From Clostridiales bacterium (GTDB lineage Bacteria > Bacillota > Clostridia > Saccharofermentanales > Saccharofermentanaceae), in the NCBI GenBank assembly GCA_017615325.1, contig JAGAAI010000093.1:1-64000 (forward strand): a stretch of 64,000 nucleotides of DNA, read 5' to 3'. Positions 1-7,762 of the stretch are shown one piece after another. Positions within the stretch are counted from its first letter, which is position 1, and each line of letters opens with the position of its first letter. The position numbers and the translations under genes were made by a program. The notes under the pieces are model-generated. The model ran no database searches and was not told the origin of the DNA. It was given only the letters and a program-made list of their open reading frames with translations.

Positions 1-2
1 CC

Positions 3-209
3 CATTGTCAACACAAAGGATATGGAAGAACTCTTTTAGACTTCGCTGAGAAAGAGATACTCAAGAACTATTCTTTTGTTGAGATGGATGCATCACTTCC
101 AGCAAAAAGAATATATAGGAAGCGTGGATACAAGGAGACTGAGTATAATACTGTAAAGACTGATAACGGAGATTATCTCTGTTATGATGTTATGAGGTTG
201 GAGCGATAA
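3..209 (+). CDS. GNAT-family N-acetyltransferase, C-terminal fragment (cut by window edge)
   Basis: Only the last 68 codons are present; the frame is open at the left edge and stops with TAA at 207-209. The fragment begins with HKGYGRTLLDFAE, which fits the acetyl-CoA pyrophosphate-binding loop and following helix of GNAT enzymes (usual form Q/RxxGxG/A). It continues with MDASLPAKRIYRKRGYKE, the usual 'S..A..Y.k.GF' strand-helix that closes the fold. GNAT proteins move an acetyl group from acetyl-CoA to an amine; the substrate cannot be read from this part. A hairpin terminator follows about 60 bp downstream, so this gene ends its own transcript. Confidence 0.75.
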   Translation, partial: HCQHKGYGRTLLDFAEKEILKNYSFVEMDASLPAKRIYRKRGYKETEYNTVKTDNGDYLCYDVMRLER

Positions 210-268
210 CTCGCAATAAAATCGACTAAGACAAACAGCTTAAGGATATTTTTATAACAAATGAAAAA

Positions 269-298
269 AGACCGGGTTACGACATTTGTACCCGGTCT
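269..298 (+). terminator. Intrinsic terminator after the GNAT gene
   Basis: The arms AGACCGGGT (269-277) and ACCCGGTCT (290-298) pair perfectly around a 12-nt loop. The tail is only moderately T-rich (ATTATGTTGTT). A run of A precedes the stem, so it may also work in the other direction. Confidence 0.6.
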
Positions 299-557
299 AT
301 TATGTTGTTGGTTCCCCTATGTAAAAAAATCTGTGGTTTAAGTTTGGATTAAGCCGTATTTTTGAAGTAGGTTAGGGTACTCAAATGCTTGAATTTATTG
401 GCTTTGCGGATTTAACAAAAATGGCAGAAATAGAACCACCTCTTTTGATCTGAAGTTTGCTTTAGGATATCGCAAAGCAAGCCTGTTCCCGCAAATATAA
501 CTATAAACCCGGGAGCTTTTCTTTTATACCGGTTTTTTGACACAAGAGATCAATTTG
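299..557. other. Gene-free stretch upstream of the TetR promoter
   Basis: I find no credible coding frame, RNA gene or repeat between the hairpin at 269-298 and the promoter at 558. The stretch is AT-rich with stop codons in every frame. It could be old decayed sequence, but I cannot name a parent gene. Confidence 0.5.
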
Positions 558-609
558 TTGACAATCTAACAGTCGTTAGATATAATCCCTCTAACACTTG
601 TTAGAGAGG
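558..609 (+). promoter_or_regulatory. Consensus promoter with two palindromic operators (probable TetR autoregulation)
   Basis: A perfect TTGACA (558-563) and a perfect TATAAT (581-586) are separated by exactly 17 bp. The spacer holds a palindrome with arms ATCTAAC (564-570) and GTTAGAT (575-581) and a 4-bp centre. A second palindrome, CTCTAAC (589-595) / GTTAGAG (600-606), lies 25 bp further on, centre to centre, and covers the start region and ribosome binding site. Two same-type palindromes over a promoter next to a tetR gene is the classic layout for autorepression. The sites are seen directly; the repressor assignment is inferred. Confidence 0.85.
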
Positions 610-615
610 TATCTT

Positions 616-1215
616 ATGAATACTCGTGAAAAGATCATGGATGTAGCCCTTCATATGTTCTCAGAAAGAGGCTATGAGGCTGTATCGGTCAGGGATATAT
701 GCGGTGAAGTCGGGATAAAAGAGAGTACGCTCTACTACCACTTCAAGAACAAAAAGGACATTCTCGATTCACTGGTGGAGAAATTCAAATCCCACATCGA
801 CAGCCTGCTCAGACATGTTGATGAGATAGACGCTGATCCTGACAGCAAGAACGATGAAGACAAGAGTCTTAAGATGATGGATTCCTATATGATGGACAGC
901 TACCTTTTCGATCCGTTTTGCAATCTGATGCTGAGGCTCATGATGATCGAGCAGTTCCACAATGAAGAGATGAGGACTCTATATGAAAAAACGCTCTTTA
1001 CGGATCCCTATGAGATACAACTGAACGTCTTCAAAAAATGGGCTGAGACAGGAGCCTTTTCGGACATGGATATCGAGATGATCGTAAAAGACTATCATTC
1101 GTACATGACCATGCTCACCTTCAAATATCTTCTTAACGGCGAACTGACGGAAAAGCGGAAGAAAGCATACTACAAAGAAGTTCATGAATACATGACCAGA
1201 AGGTTTTCGGCATGA
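616..1215 (+). CDS. TetR/AcrR-family transcriptional regulator
   Basis: A 199-residue protein with an N-terminal TetR DNA-binding domain: residues about 5-50 include MDVALHMFSERGYEAVSV and the helix-turn-helix GIKESTLYYHFKNK. The C-terminal remainder is the variable ligand-binding and dimer domain. I start it at ATG 616, preceded by GAGAGG at 604-609; the longer frame from TTG 598 would start inside the second operator and overlap the initiation region. The gene overlaps the glycosyltransferase by an ATGA junction, so both are made from one mRNA. It probably represses its own operon through the two palindromes upstream and is released by a small molecule, perhaps the glycosyltransferase substrate (inference). 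Confidence 0.9.
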   Translation: MNTREKIMDVALHMFSERGYEAVSVRDICGEVGIKESTLYYHFKNKKDILDSLVEKFKSHIDSLLRHVDEIDADPDSKNDEDKSLKMMDSYMMDSYLFDPFCNLMLRLMMIEQFHNEEMRTLYEKTLFTDPYEIQLNVFKKWAETGAFSDMDIEMIVKDYHSYMTMLTFKYLLNGELTEKRKKAYYKEVHEYMTRRFSA

Positions 1216-2414
1216 AGAAGATCGCTATGTTTACTATGGGCACCAGAGGTGATGTCCAGCCTTATATATATCTTTCAAAAGCGCTGATGAAAGCAGGCTA
1301 TGAAGTAACTCTCGGAACGCACCCCTGCTGGAGAGAACTTGTTACGGCATCGGGTGTACATTTCGAACCTGTGGGACCTGATATAGATATCGAGAAAGAG
1401 ACAACTGTCATACGCGGGAAATCCCGTAATGCTGTCATGAGCATACTCAAGACCATGAACTTCATAATGAAGATAATAGAAGGTTCTTCAAAGGAGGTTT
1501 ATAAACTCTGCGAGGGCAAGGACCTCATAGTCATAACCCATAGTCAGATGGGAGCGGTCGAAGCAGGTCTGCTGGGTATACCCACGGTCAACGTTACCCT
1601 GCAGACCGAGATGATCGGTGAGAAATTAAAAGAAAAGAAATTCGGAGAAAAACTCATCGGCGGTTTCATCGAAAAGCAGGCGGCAAAACCCGTGAATAAG
1701 ATACGTAAGATATACGGATTAAAGCCTGTAAGATCAGCCGATGAAGTCATGTCCGATAAGCTCAATCTCATTCCCATAAGCAAGTATGTTTTAGACAGAA
1801 ATCCCTATTGGGAAGATAAGAATGTTCTTACGGGATACTGGTTTGATGATGAGGAAGAATATATTCCCGATGAAAAACTCTTATCTTTCCTTGCAAGCGG
1901 CGATAAGCCCGTAGTATTAGCTTTGGGTGCTATGTCATTTGAAACTGAAGCCGACAGAAAAAAGCTGGATATGTTTGTTAACGCCTTCCGCAAGACCGGA
2001 TGCCGGGCAATCATCCAGGGCTTCCAAAAGACGCTCAAAGATTATGATCTGCCCGGTACCATGATCGCCGTCGGGAGTGTTCCGCACAGCTGGCTTTTCA
2101 AACAGGCAAAGTTCGTGATCCATCACTGCGGATTCGGAACCACTGCAGCCACCATGATCTATGGCGCACCCTCGATACCTGTTCCGCATGTTCTGGACCA
2201 GTTGGGATTTGCTATGCAGCTCGAGAAAAAAGATGTTGCCGTAAAAGCATTAAAAGCTAAAGACTTAAGCGAGCAGAACATCATCCAGGCCATTGAAGAA
2301 ATGAACGATACATACGAGATAAAGAAAAGAAATGCACAGGAGATCTCAGAAAAGATCCATAGCGAAAAGGGCCTTGATGAGGCAGTGAGACTGATCGGGA
2401 CCCTAATGGATTAA
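1212..2414 (+). CDS. GT-B glycosyltransferase, MGT / UDP-glucosyltransferase type
   Basis: A 400-residue soluble glycosyltransferase of the family that glucosylates macrolides, sterols and other small lipophilic acceptors. The N-terminal domain opens with MFTMGTRGDVQPYIYLSKAL, the usual loop facing the acceptor. The C-terminal nucleotide-sugar site is visible near residue 300 as IHHCGFGTTAATMIYGAPSIP, with the conserved histidine pair and a GxxT loop, followed by DQ around residue 329. No membrane segments are seen. It is translationally coupled to the TetR gene, which suggests inducible modification of a toxic or signalling compound. The acceptor cannot be determined from the sequence. Confidence 0.85.
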   Translation: MKKIAMFTMGTRGDVQPYIYLSKALMKAGYEVTLGTHPCWRELVTASGVHFEPVGPDIDIEKETTVIRGKSRNAVMSILKTMNFIMKIIEGSSKEVYKLCEGKDLIVITHSQMGAVEAGLLGIPTVNVTLQTEMIGEKLKEKKFGEKLIGGFIEKQAAKPVNKIRKIYGLKPVRSADEVMSDKLNLIPISKYVLDRNPYWEDKNVLTGYWFDDEEEYIPDEKLLSFLASGDKPVVLALGAMSFETEADRKKLDMFVNAFRKTGCRAIIQGFQKTLKDYDLPGTMIAVGSVPHSWLFKQAKFVIHHCGFGTTAATMIYGAPSIPVPHVLDQLGFAMQLEKKDVAVKALKAKDLSEQNIIQAIEEMNDTYEIKKRNAQEISEKIHSEKGLDEAVRLIGTLMD

Positions 2415-2462
2415 GGCAGCTTTAATTGCTATAATCTAAACTCTAGCTGGGAGGTTATTCAA

Positions 2463-2546
2463 ATGAGATTGACCAATTCTATATTGCATATTCTTTCTTC
2501 GATCGGTACCGCGAAAGCTAAGAAAGAAAATAAAGCTTTATCCTGA
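2463..2546 (+). CDS. Possible 27-residue small protein or leader peptide
   Basis: A short frame begins at ATG 2463, eight bases after a strong GGGAGG (2449-2454), and ends with TGA at 2544-2546. The stop overlaps the Shine-Dalgarno sequence of the methyltransferase (GAGGAG, 2545-2550). The peptide is MRLTNSILHILSSIGTAK followed by a short lysine-rich tail, so it has an amphipathic N-terminal half and a basic C-terminal half. The coupling suggests either a translated leader that controls the next gene or a real small protein. I recognise no family. Confidence 0.4.
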   Translation: MRLTNSILHILSSIGTAKAKKENKALS

Positions 2547-2556
2547 GGAGATGATA

Positions 2557-3189
2557 ATGAGCATTTTCGACGACGTAAATAACTGGGAGAAAAACGAAGG
2601 GGCGAAGATCATATCTTCGATCCTTGATGTGTCTGACCCTGTAATACTGGATTACGGGTGCGGCGCCGGCAACTATTCTTTTGCAGCAGCTCATGCCTTT
2701 GGTCAGAAATGCAAAGTGTATGCGGCTGACATCAACAAGCAGTGCCTGGATCACATCAACGAGAAAGCAGCAAACGATAAGGTCTGCTGCATCACCACGA
2801 TTACGGGACGTGAAGATTACCGCCATGATTTTGATGACGACACTTTCGATCTTGTGATCTATGCGGACATGTTTCACGGGGAAGAAAAAACATACGGCGG
2901 CCTTCACCGTTTTGTGATGACAGAAGAAGCTCACAGGACCTTAAAGAGGGGCGGCATCCTGGCGGTCCTCCCTTTCCATCTGTCGAACTTCCGTGACAAG
3001 AATAAGAAGAAATGCAAATACACCTATAAGAAGCTGATCGAAGAGATCTCATCTTGCGGCTTCAGATACATTGAGAAGGATCTGCAGGGGATCCATTTTG
3101 AGAAAGTCTACAGTCCTTATTATCAGCAGAAAGGCGGTGTCAGTTTTGACAGTCTCGAACGGGGGAAGTTTCTTTTGTTCGAAAAATAA
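2557..3189 (+). CDS. Class I SAM-dependent methyltransferase
   Basis: A 210-residue protein with a Rossmann-type methyltransferase fold. Motif I is VILDYGCGAGNYSF near residue 30, followed by an acidic residue in KVYAADINKQ (motif II) and DLVIYADMFHG near residue 105. The late part has LKRGGILAVLPFHLS, the usual post-motif segment. I prefer ATG 2557 over ATG 2551 because GAGGAG at 2545-2550 abuts 2551 but lies six bases from 2557. The protein is probably cytoplasmic. The substrate is unknown. Confidence 0.8.
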   Translation: MSIFDDVNNWEKNEGAKIISSILDVSDPVILDYGCGAGNYSFAAAHAFGQKCKVYAADINKQCLDHINEKAANDKVCCITTITGREDYRHDFDDDTFDLVIYADMFHGEEKTYGGLHRFVMTEEAHRTLKRGGILAVLPFHLSNFRDKNKKKCKYTYKKLIEEISSCGFRYIEKDLQGIHFEKVYSPYYQQKGGVSFDSLERGKFLLFEK

Positions 3190-3265
3190 CTGTCGATCAG
3201 TTTTTCGCATGACAAACACCTCCAGATGAACTAATTACAGATTGAAGGAGCATTATTTCTGACCC

Positions 3266-4024
3266 ATGAGCAAACTTATCCTGACAGACTTAGACCATAC
3301 ATTACTAAGAAGCGACGGTAATATCTCTGACCATACTCTCGAAGTACTGAAGAGATACAGGGAAGAAGGCATGGTCTTCGCGATCGCAACGGCCAGATAT
3401 TGGATAGGCGCAGAGCGCTATATCGACCTTTTGAAACCCGATTATGAGATCACAACAGACGGAACTCTCATCCATTCCAAAGGACAGTGTATCTATAGTT
3501 GTGAATTCACCATAGAAGACAGCAACAGGATCGTTCGCACCCTGCTTGACCTTATGCCCGAAGCAGAGATAACCGTCGCCTGCGGCAAAACGGTCTACTG
3601 GAACAGCAAGTTCATCTCAAGCTCTGAGAAACTTCATAAAGCAGTCTACTTTGAATACGATAAAGATCTTGATCTTAAGGCGAACAAGATCGTTGCCGAA
3701 CTGCCTGATGAAACTATAGCAAGGGAGATAGCAGATCTCATAGGCTGCAGATTGCAATGCTACAGGGGCGAGAAATGGTATTCATTCCTGCCGAAAGATT
3801 CCGGCAAGACCTGTGCGATCAAAGCAATGTCAGAACTTAGCGGGATCGGTCTTAAGGACATGGTGGCTTTCGGAGACGACCTGAACGATATCGATATGCT
3901 GAAGCTCTGCGGGAAAGGTATTGCCGTATCTAACGCCATTAAGGAAGTTCTCGACATAGCAGATGATGTTACTTTATCGAATGACGAAGACGGCGTTGCA
4001 AGCTGGATAGAGAGGAACATATAG
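3266..4024 (+). CDS. HAD-superfamily hydrolase, Cof-like (subclass IIB)
   Basis: A 252-residue phosphatase of the Cof/YidA type. Motif I is TDLDHT (nucleophile D8, acid/base D10). Motif II is the T/S of AIATAR near residue 42, motif III a lysine near residue 178, and motif IV is GDDLNDIDML near residue 200. The large insert between motifs II and III is the type IIB cap that selects the substrate. These enzymes usually dephosphorylate sugar phosphates or cofactors. The next gene is another HAD protein 14 bp away, so the two are likely co-transcribed. Confidence 0.85.
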   Translation: MSKLILTDLDHTLLRSDGNISDHTLEVLKRYREEGMVFAIATARYWIGAERYIDLLKPDYEITTDGTLIHSKGQCIYSCEFTIEDSNRIVRTLLDLMPEAEITVACGKTVYWNSKFISSSEKLHKAVYFEYDKDLDLKANKIVAELPDETIAREIADLIGCRLQCYRGEKWYSFLPKDSGKTCAIKAMSELSGIGLKDMVAFGDDLNDIDMLKLCGKGIAVSNAIKEVLDIADDVTLSNDEDGVASWIERNI

Positions 4025-4038
4025 ATCAGGGGGAGAGA

Positions 4039-4740
4039 ATGGCGATCCTTATCTTCGACTACTTTGAGACATTACTTACAAGCAGAAGACTTGATTTCAA
4101 TCAGGGGCTTAAGCTCTACTGGGAGAAATACTATAAGGACAGATGCAGCCTTGAAGAGATGACCGAATACGGCGAAGAATTGCTGCAACTTCTTCTGGAA
4201 AGGCATGCCGAGGGGAAAGAATTCTCATTCGCCTGCGAAGAATTACCAATGTATGCAGAGAAGTTCGGGGTGGAATACAGCCCCATAAGTCCTGACGAAG
4301 AAGCAGATTTCCTTATGGCCTGCAATGATTTTGAACTAAGTCCCGGGATCGACAGATTCCTTATACAATGCAAACAAAAGAATACACCGATGTATGTTGT
4401 ATCCAACAGCGGTTTTTCGGCCAGTGCACTTAAGATCGTACTGGACAGATTCGGGATAGGAAGTTATTTCAAAGAGGTCTGGTCGAGCGCAGAATTCGGC
4501 AGGATAAAACCCTGCAAGGAGTTCTTTGAACTCGCCATTCAGACCGCTCTGAGCGATAACCCGCCGGAGAAAAAAGATGACATTATCTACATCGGAGATC
4601 TCTACGAGACCGATGTTGCCGGAGCAAACCGGGCAGGAATAAAGAGCTGCTGGATCAACAGGAAGGGCGAAGAAGATCCTCAGGGCATTGCTACATATGT
4701 CGTAGGATCAACAGAAGATCTTTTGCACTTTGAATTTTGA
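4039..4740 (+). CDS. HAD-superfamily hydrolase, subclass IA, with altered motif I
   Basis: A 233-residue HAD protein with a helical cap after motif I. Motif I reads FDYFET, so the nucleophile D7 is kept but the second aspartate of DxDxT is phenylalanine. Motif II is VVSNSG near residue 120, motif III lysine is in RIKPCKEF near residue 154, and motif IV is GDLYETDVAGA near residue 185. Loss of the second aspartate removes the usual acid/base of phosphatases; HAD dehalogenases carry an aromatic (DxYGT) there. It may therefore be a dehalogenase-like enzyme or a weak phosphatase. The gene has a clear GGGGGAG ribosome binding site. Confidence 0.8.
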   Translation: MAILIFDYFETLLTSRRLDFNQGLKLYWEKYYKDRCSLEEMTEYGEELLQLLLERHAEGKEFSFACEELPMYAEKFGVEYSPISPDEEADFLMACNDFELSPGIDRFLIQCKQKNTPMYVVSNSGFSASALKIVLDRFGIGSYFKEVWSSAEFGRIKPCKEFFELAIQTALSDNPPEKKDDIIYIGDLYETDVAGANRAGIKSCWINRKGEEDPQGIATYVVGSTEDLLHFEF

Positions 4741-4742
4741 GA

Positions 4743-5117
4743 TCAGGCATTGGCGACTATGAGCGAATAGAGCCCCGATGCGATCAGGAGGAGGATCGTT
4801 CCTCCTAAGATCATGGCCTGTAAGGAACAGGACAGGAGCGGACCTATGGATAAGACCGCAGCAAAGGTCAATAACTTCATGTCCTTAACAAAGCTCATAC
4901 CTGTTGCCGATAAGACCGCAAGCAGTACGCATATGCCGGGCAGCAAGGAGATCGCCACTATCTTAACTGCAAATGCATCAGCCTCGCCTTCGATGGAGTA
5001 ATGGACCGGCAATTGTTCAGGCAACCTGTTATAAAGGATCAGGCCTGCAGCCAAAGGAAGCAGGCAGATCGCGCAAGATACAAGTGTGATGATAATCCTC
5101 TTATTCCTGCTTGTCAT
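4743..5117 (-). CDS. DUF1648 (SdpI-like) membrane protein
   Basis: A 124-residue protein with about four membrane helices: residues 7-29, 52-73 and two packed within 83-122. After the first helix it has YNRLPEQLPVHYSIEGEAD, the hallmark of the DUF1648 domain (parallel hydrophilic loop with LP..xPxHf...G.). In SdpI this domain is part of an immunity and signalling protein. Here no SdpR-type repressor lies next to it, so immunity is only one possibility. It is convergent with the HAD gene, two bases from its stop. Its own promoter region has palindromes (see separate entry). Confidence 0.75.
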   Translation of the reverse strand: MTSRNKRIIITLVSCAICLLPLAAGLILYNRLPEQLPVHYSIEGEADAFAVKIVAISLLPGICVLLAVLSATGMSFVKDMKLLTFAAVLSIGPLLSCSLQAMILGGTILLLIASGLYSLIVANA

Positions 5118-5134
5118 AACTATCCCCCAAACTA

Positions 5135-5193
5135 AGATCAGATGATCTGTCTTAATTAGTCAGATAGTACGATGTCAGGACCATTCTTGTCAA
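5135..5193 (-). promoter_or_regulatory. Promoter and palindromes upstream of the DUF1648 gene
   Basis: On the minus strand TTGACA (plus 5188-5193) and TACTAT (5164-5169) are 18 bp apart. Between the promoter and the gene lie AGATCA-GA-TGATCT (5135-5148), a perfect palindrome, and a near-palindrome ATCTGTC/GTCAGAT (5145-5151 and 5159-5165, 6 of 7 matching). These overlap one another and could be repressor sites. No candidate repressor gene is adjacent. Confidence 0.5.
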
Positions 5194-5244
5194 TCAAAAT
5201 CGTAATTTGGCAACGCAGGTCGGGGGAGCCGCAAGTTCAACAGA

Positions 5245-5253
5245 TGATATAAT
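5245..5253 (+). promoter_or_regulatory. Extended -10 promoter for the HD-GYP gene
   Basis: TGATATAAT carries a TG one base before a perfect TATAAT (5248-5253). No good -35 is seen 17 bp upstream, which is acceptable for an extended -10 promoter. It lies about 50 bp before the start codon. Confidence 0.55.
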
Positions 5254-5307
5254 ATTATATTGGTAAGCATGTAAACACCCTCGTTCAAGATATTAGGAGT
5301 GCTGACT

Positions 5308-6879
5308 TTGAAAGATAAGAAACACGAAGGATTAAGCATAAAACTTGCGGCAGCGCTAAATTTTGTCATAGTGATCCTTGTTCTCACCATAGTTATCGTT
5401 TATATCGGTTGCCATCTTTTCGAAAAACATGTAAGAGAAAACTATGTAAAATATGCGGTAACGGTCCTTAACAATGCCTACAGCATTACTGAATACTATT
5501 CTTTCGGGGATATGATAGCTTCCCGCAATATGCCTGACAGTTATGAGGAGATGAGGGGGCATCTGAATAAGATCAAGGAAAACTCCGATATCAAGTATCT
5601 GTATGCTATATATTTCGATGATATAGACGATATTCACAGTCTGACTTATGCCATAAACACCAAGACAACAGAAGAATTGGAAAACGGCGGAACATACACC
5701 TACTTAGGGACTCCCTGCGAAGAGGGGAGCTTTGAGGATGAGACCCTCCGTATACTTCAGGAGACAGTCAGAAAGGGGCAGAAAGAGAGCTCGACCCTTG
5801 ACGGGCATTCTGATGAATACGGTGATATGATGAACGGCTACAAGGTCATATTCGACAGCAAGGGCAACCCGGCGGGACTTCTTTGCGTCGAGATCGACAC
5901 CAGGGACAGGAGCTCTGAAGTTGTCGAATACGTCCGGACTGTACTGATCTTTGCATCAGTATTTACCCTCATAATCACAGGTATCTATATAATCAGGATC
6001 GAATACTCCCTCCTCTACCCCATCACGAGCATAACCAATGCCGCCCACGATTACATAAAGAATATAGGCGATCAGGATGCAATGGATGAAAGCGCGGAGA
6101 AGCTTACGCAATTGGATATCCGCTCGAATAATGAGATCGGAGACCTCTACGAAGCCATAAGCGACATGGAAACAGAAATGGCAGGACAGCTGCGTGACAT
6201 CCGCCAGTATAACGAAGACATCCTGAAATTACAGAACGGACTCATGATACTTATGGCAGACATGGTCGAAGTCCGCGATCAGGACACGGGAGCCCACATA
6301 CAGAAGACCGCATCTTATGTAAAGATCATCCTGGAGGGCTTAAAGAATAAGGGTTATTACGAGGACATACTGACTCCCCGTTTTATTGAAGATGTCATCA
6401 AGTCAGCACCGCTCCACGATATTGGCAAGATAAACATCTCGGATACGATACTCAATAAGAACGGCAAGCTTACTGATGAGGAATTTGAGATCATGAAGAC
6501 TCATACCTCTTCGGGCAAAGCGATACTGGATAAGGCGATCAGCGAAGTAGAGGGCGAGAACTTCTTAAGGGAAGCCCGCAACATGGCGGCTTACCATCAC
6601 GAACGCTGGGACGGAAAAGGATATCCTGAAGGACTGGCGGGCGACGAGATCCCTCTGTCAGCAAGGATCATGGCCGTTGCGGATGTATTTGATGCTTTGA
6701 CATCATCCAGGATCTATAAGCCTCCCTTCCCTCTTTCGAAGGCTGTTAAGATAATCGAAGAAGGCAAGGGGACCCAGTTCGATCCCAAGTGCGTGGAAGT
6801 CATGCTCGAAGCCATGCCTCAGGTCAAGGAAGTCTTAAGAAAACTCAACCCTGACTACATTGAAGAGACCGATGAATAA
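5308..6879 (+). CDS. Membrane-anchored HD-GYP domain phosphodiesterase
   Basis: A 523-residue sensor. One membrane helix near residues 13-38, an extracytoplasmic sensor region (about 40-208) and a second helix (about 210-232) are followed by a HAMP-like linker. The HD-GYP domain runs from about residue 305 to 510, with HDIGK near 369, HHERWDGKGYP near 429 and the VADVFDAL stretch. HD-GYP proteins hydrolyse cyclic di-GMP or related cyclic dinucleotides. I choose TTG 5308 because AGGAG at 5295-5299 is eight bases upstream; GTG 5299 overlaps that site. The last codons overlap the EamA start. Confidence 0.9.
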   Translation: MKDKKHEGLSIKLAAALNFVIVILVLTIVIVYIGCHLFEKHVRENYVKYAVTVLNNAYSITEYYSFGDMIASRNMPDSYEEMRGHLNKIKENSDIKYLYAIYFDDIDDIHSLTYAINTKTTEELENGGTYTYLGTPCEEGSFEDETLRILQETVRKGQKESSTLDGHSDEYGDMMNGYKVIFDSKGNPAGLLCVEIDTRDRSSEVVEYVRTVLIFASVFTLIITGIYIIRIEYSLLYPITSITNAAHDYIKNIGDQDAMDESAEKLTQLDIRSNNEIGDLYEAISDMETEMAGQLRDIRQYNEDILKLQNGLMILMADMVEVRDQDTGAHIQKTASYVKIILEGLKNKGYYEDILTPRFIEDVIKSAPLHDIGKINISDTILNKNGKLTDEEFEIMKTHTSSGKAILDKAISEVEGENFLREARNMAAYHHERWDGKGYPEGLAGDEIPLSARIMAVADVFDALTSSRIYKPPFPLSKAVKIIEEGKGTQFDPKCVEVMLEAMPQVKEVLRKLNPDYIEETDE

Positions 6880-7762
6880 GAAAGACCATTTAGGAGCTGT
6901 CCTGATCATAATCGCCGGCATCTTCTGGGGCAGCATGGGCATCTTTGTCCGTCACCTTACGAGCCTTGGGTTCAGTTCGATACAGATCGCCTGTTTAAGA
7001 CTCACCCTGGCCGGGATCATCTTCGCCATCATCCTTCTTATCAGGGATCCTAAGGGCTTTAAGATCCATGTGCGCGATATCCCGTGGTTCCTGGCTCTGG
7101 GACTTGTCAGCATCCTCTTTTTTACCTGCTGTTACTTTACCGCCATAAATCTCATGACGATGTCTGCGGCAGCCATCCTTCTCTACACATCCCCGATCTG
7201 GGTAATGATACTGGCTATCATATTCCTGAAGGAGAAAGTCACCTTGCAAAAGATCATTGCCCTCATACTGGCTTTTGCAGGCTGCGTTCTGGTCTCGGGA
7301 TTCGGCGGCAAAGTATCTGTCCCAGGGATCCTTGCAGGATTGGGCGCGGGTCTTGGCTACGGTCTTTACAGCATCTTCGGAAAGTTTGTACTCAAGAAAT
7401 ATTCTCCTCTTACCATGACCTGCTATACATTTCTTATAGCGGGAGCAGGTTCGGTCTTTGTCGCAGATCCGCCTGACCTGCTAAACAAGATCAACGCCGC
7501 CGGGAATCTCCTTAACCTCTTTGGATTCGTCCTTCTCACATCGATCGTTACTGCAGTCGTTCCCTTCCTGCTCTATACTTTCGGTCTTAACAGGACGACA
7601 GCAGGCAAGGCTGCTGTCCTTGCGACAGTTGAACCTGCCGCAGCAACTCTCTTCGGCTTCTTTGTTATGAAGGAAACAATAGGTCCTGTTGCGATCCTTG
7701 GGATAACTTTTGTATTCTCGGCGATAATCGTCCTTGCCTTAACTCACCCGAAAGGCGAATAA
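6872..7762 (+). CDS. EamA / DMT-superfamily transporter
   Basis: A 296-residue integral membrane protein with about ten helices arranged as two EamA repeats. The first repeat has IIAGIFWGSMGIFVRHL and the second has AGLGAGLGYGLYSIFGKFVLKK, the typical matching positions. Such proteins export or import small metabolites such as amino acids. The start ATG at 6872 sits inside the last codons of the HD-GYP gene (overlap 8 bp); the longer TTG start at 6860 is less likely. Its end overlaps the convergent lipoprotein gene by 19 bp, which leaves no room for a separate terminator. Confidence 0.85.
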   Translation: MNKKDHLGAVLIIIAGIFWGSMGIFVRHLTSLGFSSIQIACLRLTLAGIIFAIILLIRDPKGFKIHVRDIPWFLALGLVSILFFTCCYFTAINLMTMSAAAILLYTSPIWVMILAIIFLKEKVTLQKIIALILAFAGCVLVSGFGGKVSVPGILAGLGAGLGYGLYSIFGKFVLKKYSPLTMTCYTFLIAGAGSVFVADPPDLLNKINAAGNLLNLFGFVLLTSIVTAVVPFLLYTFGLNRTTAGKAAVLATVEPAAATLFGFFVMKETIGPVAILGITFVFSAIIVLALTHPKGE

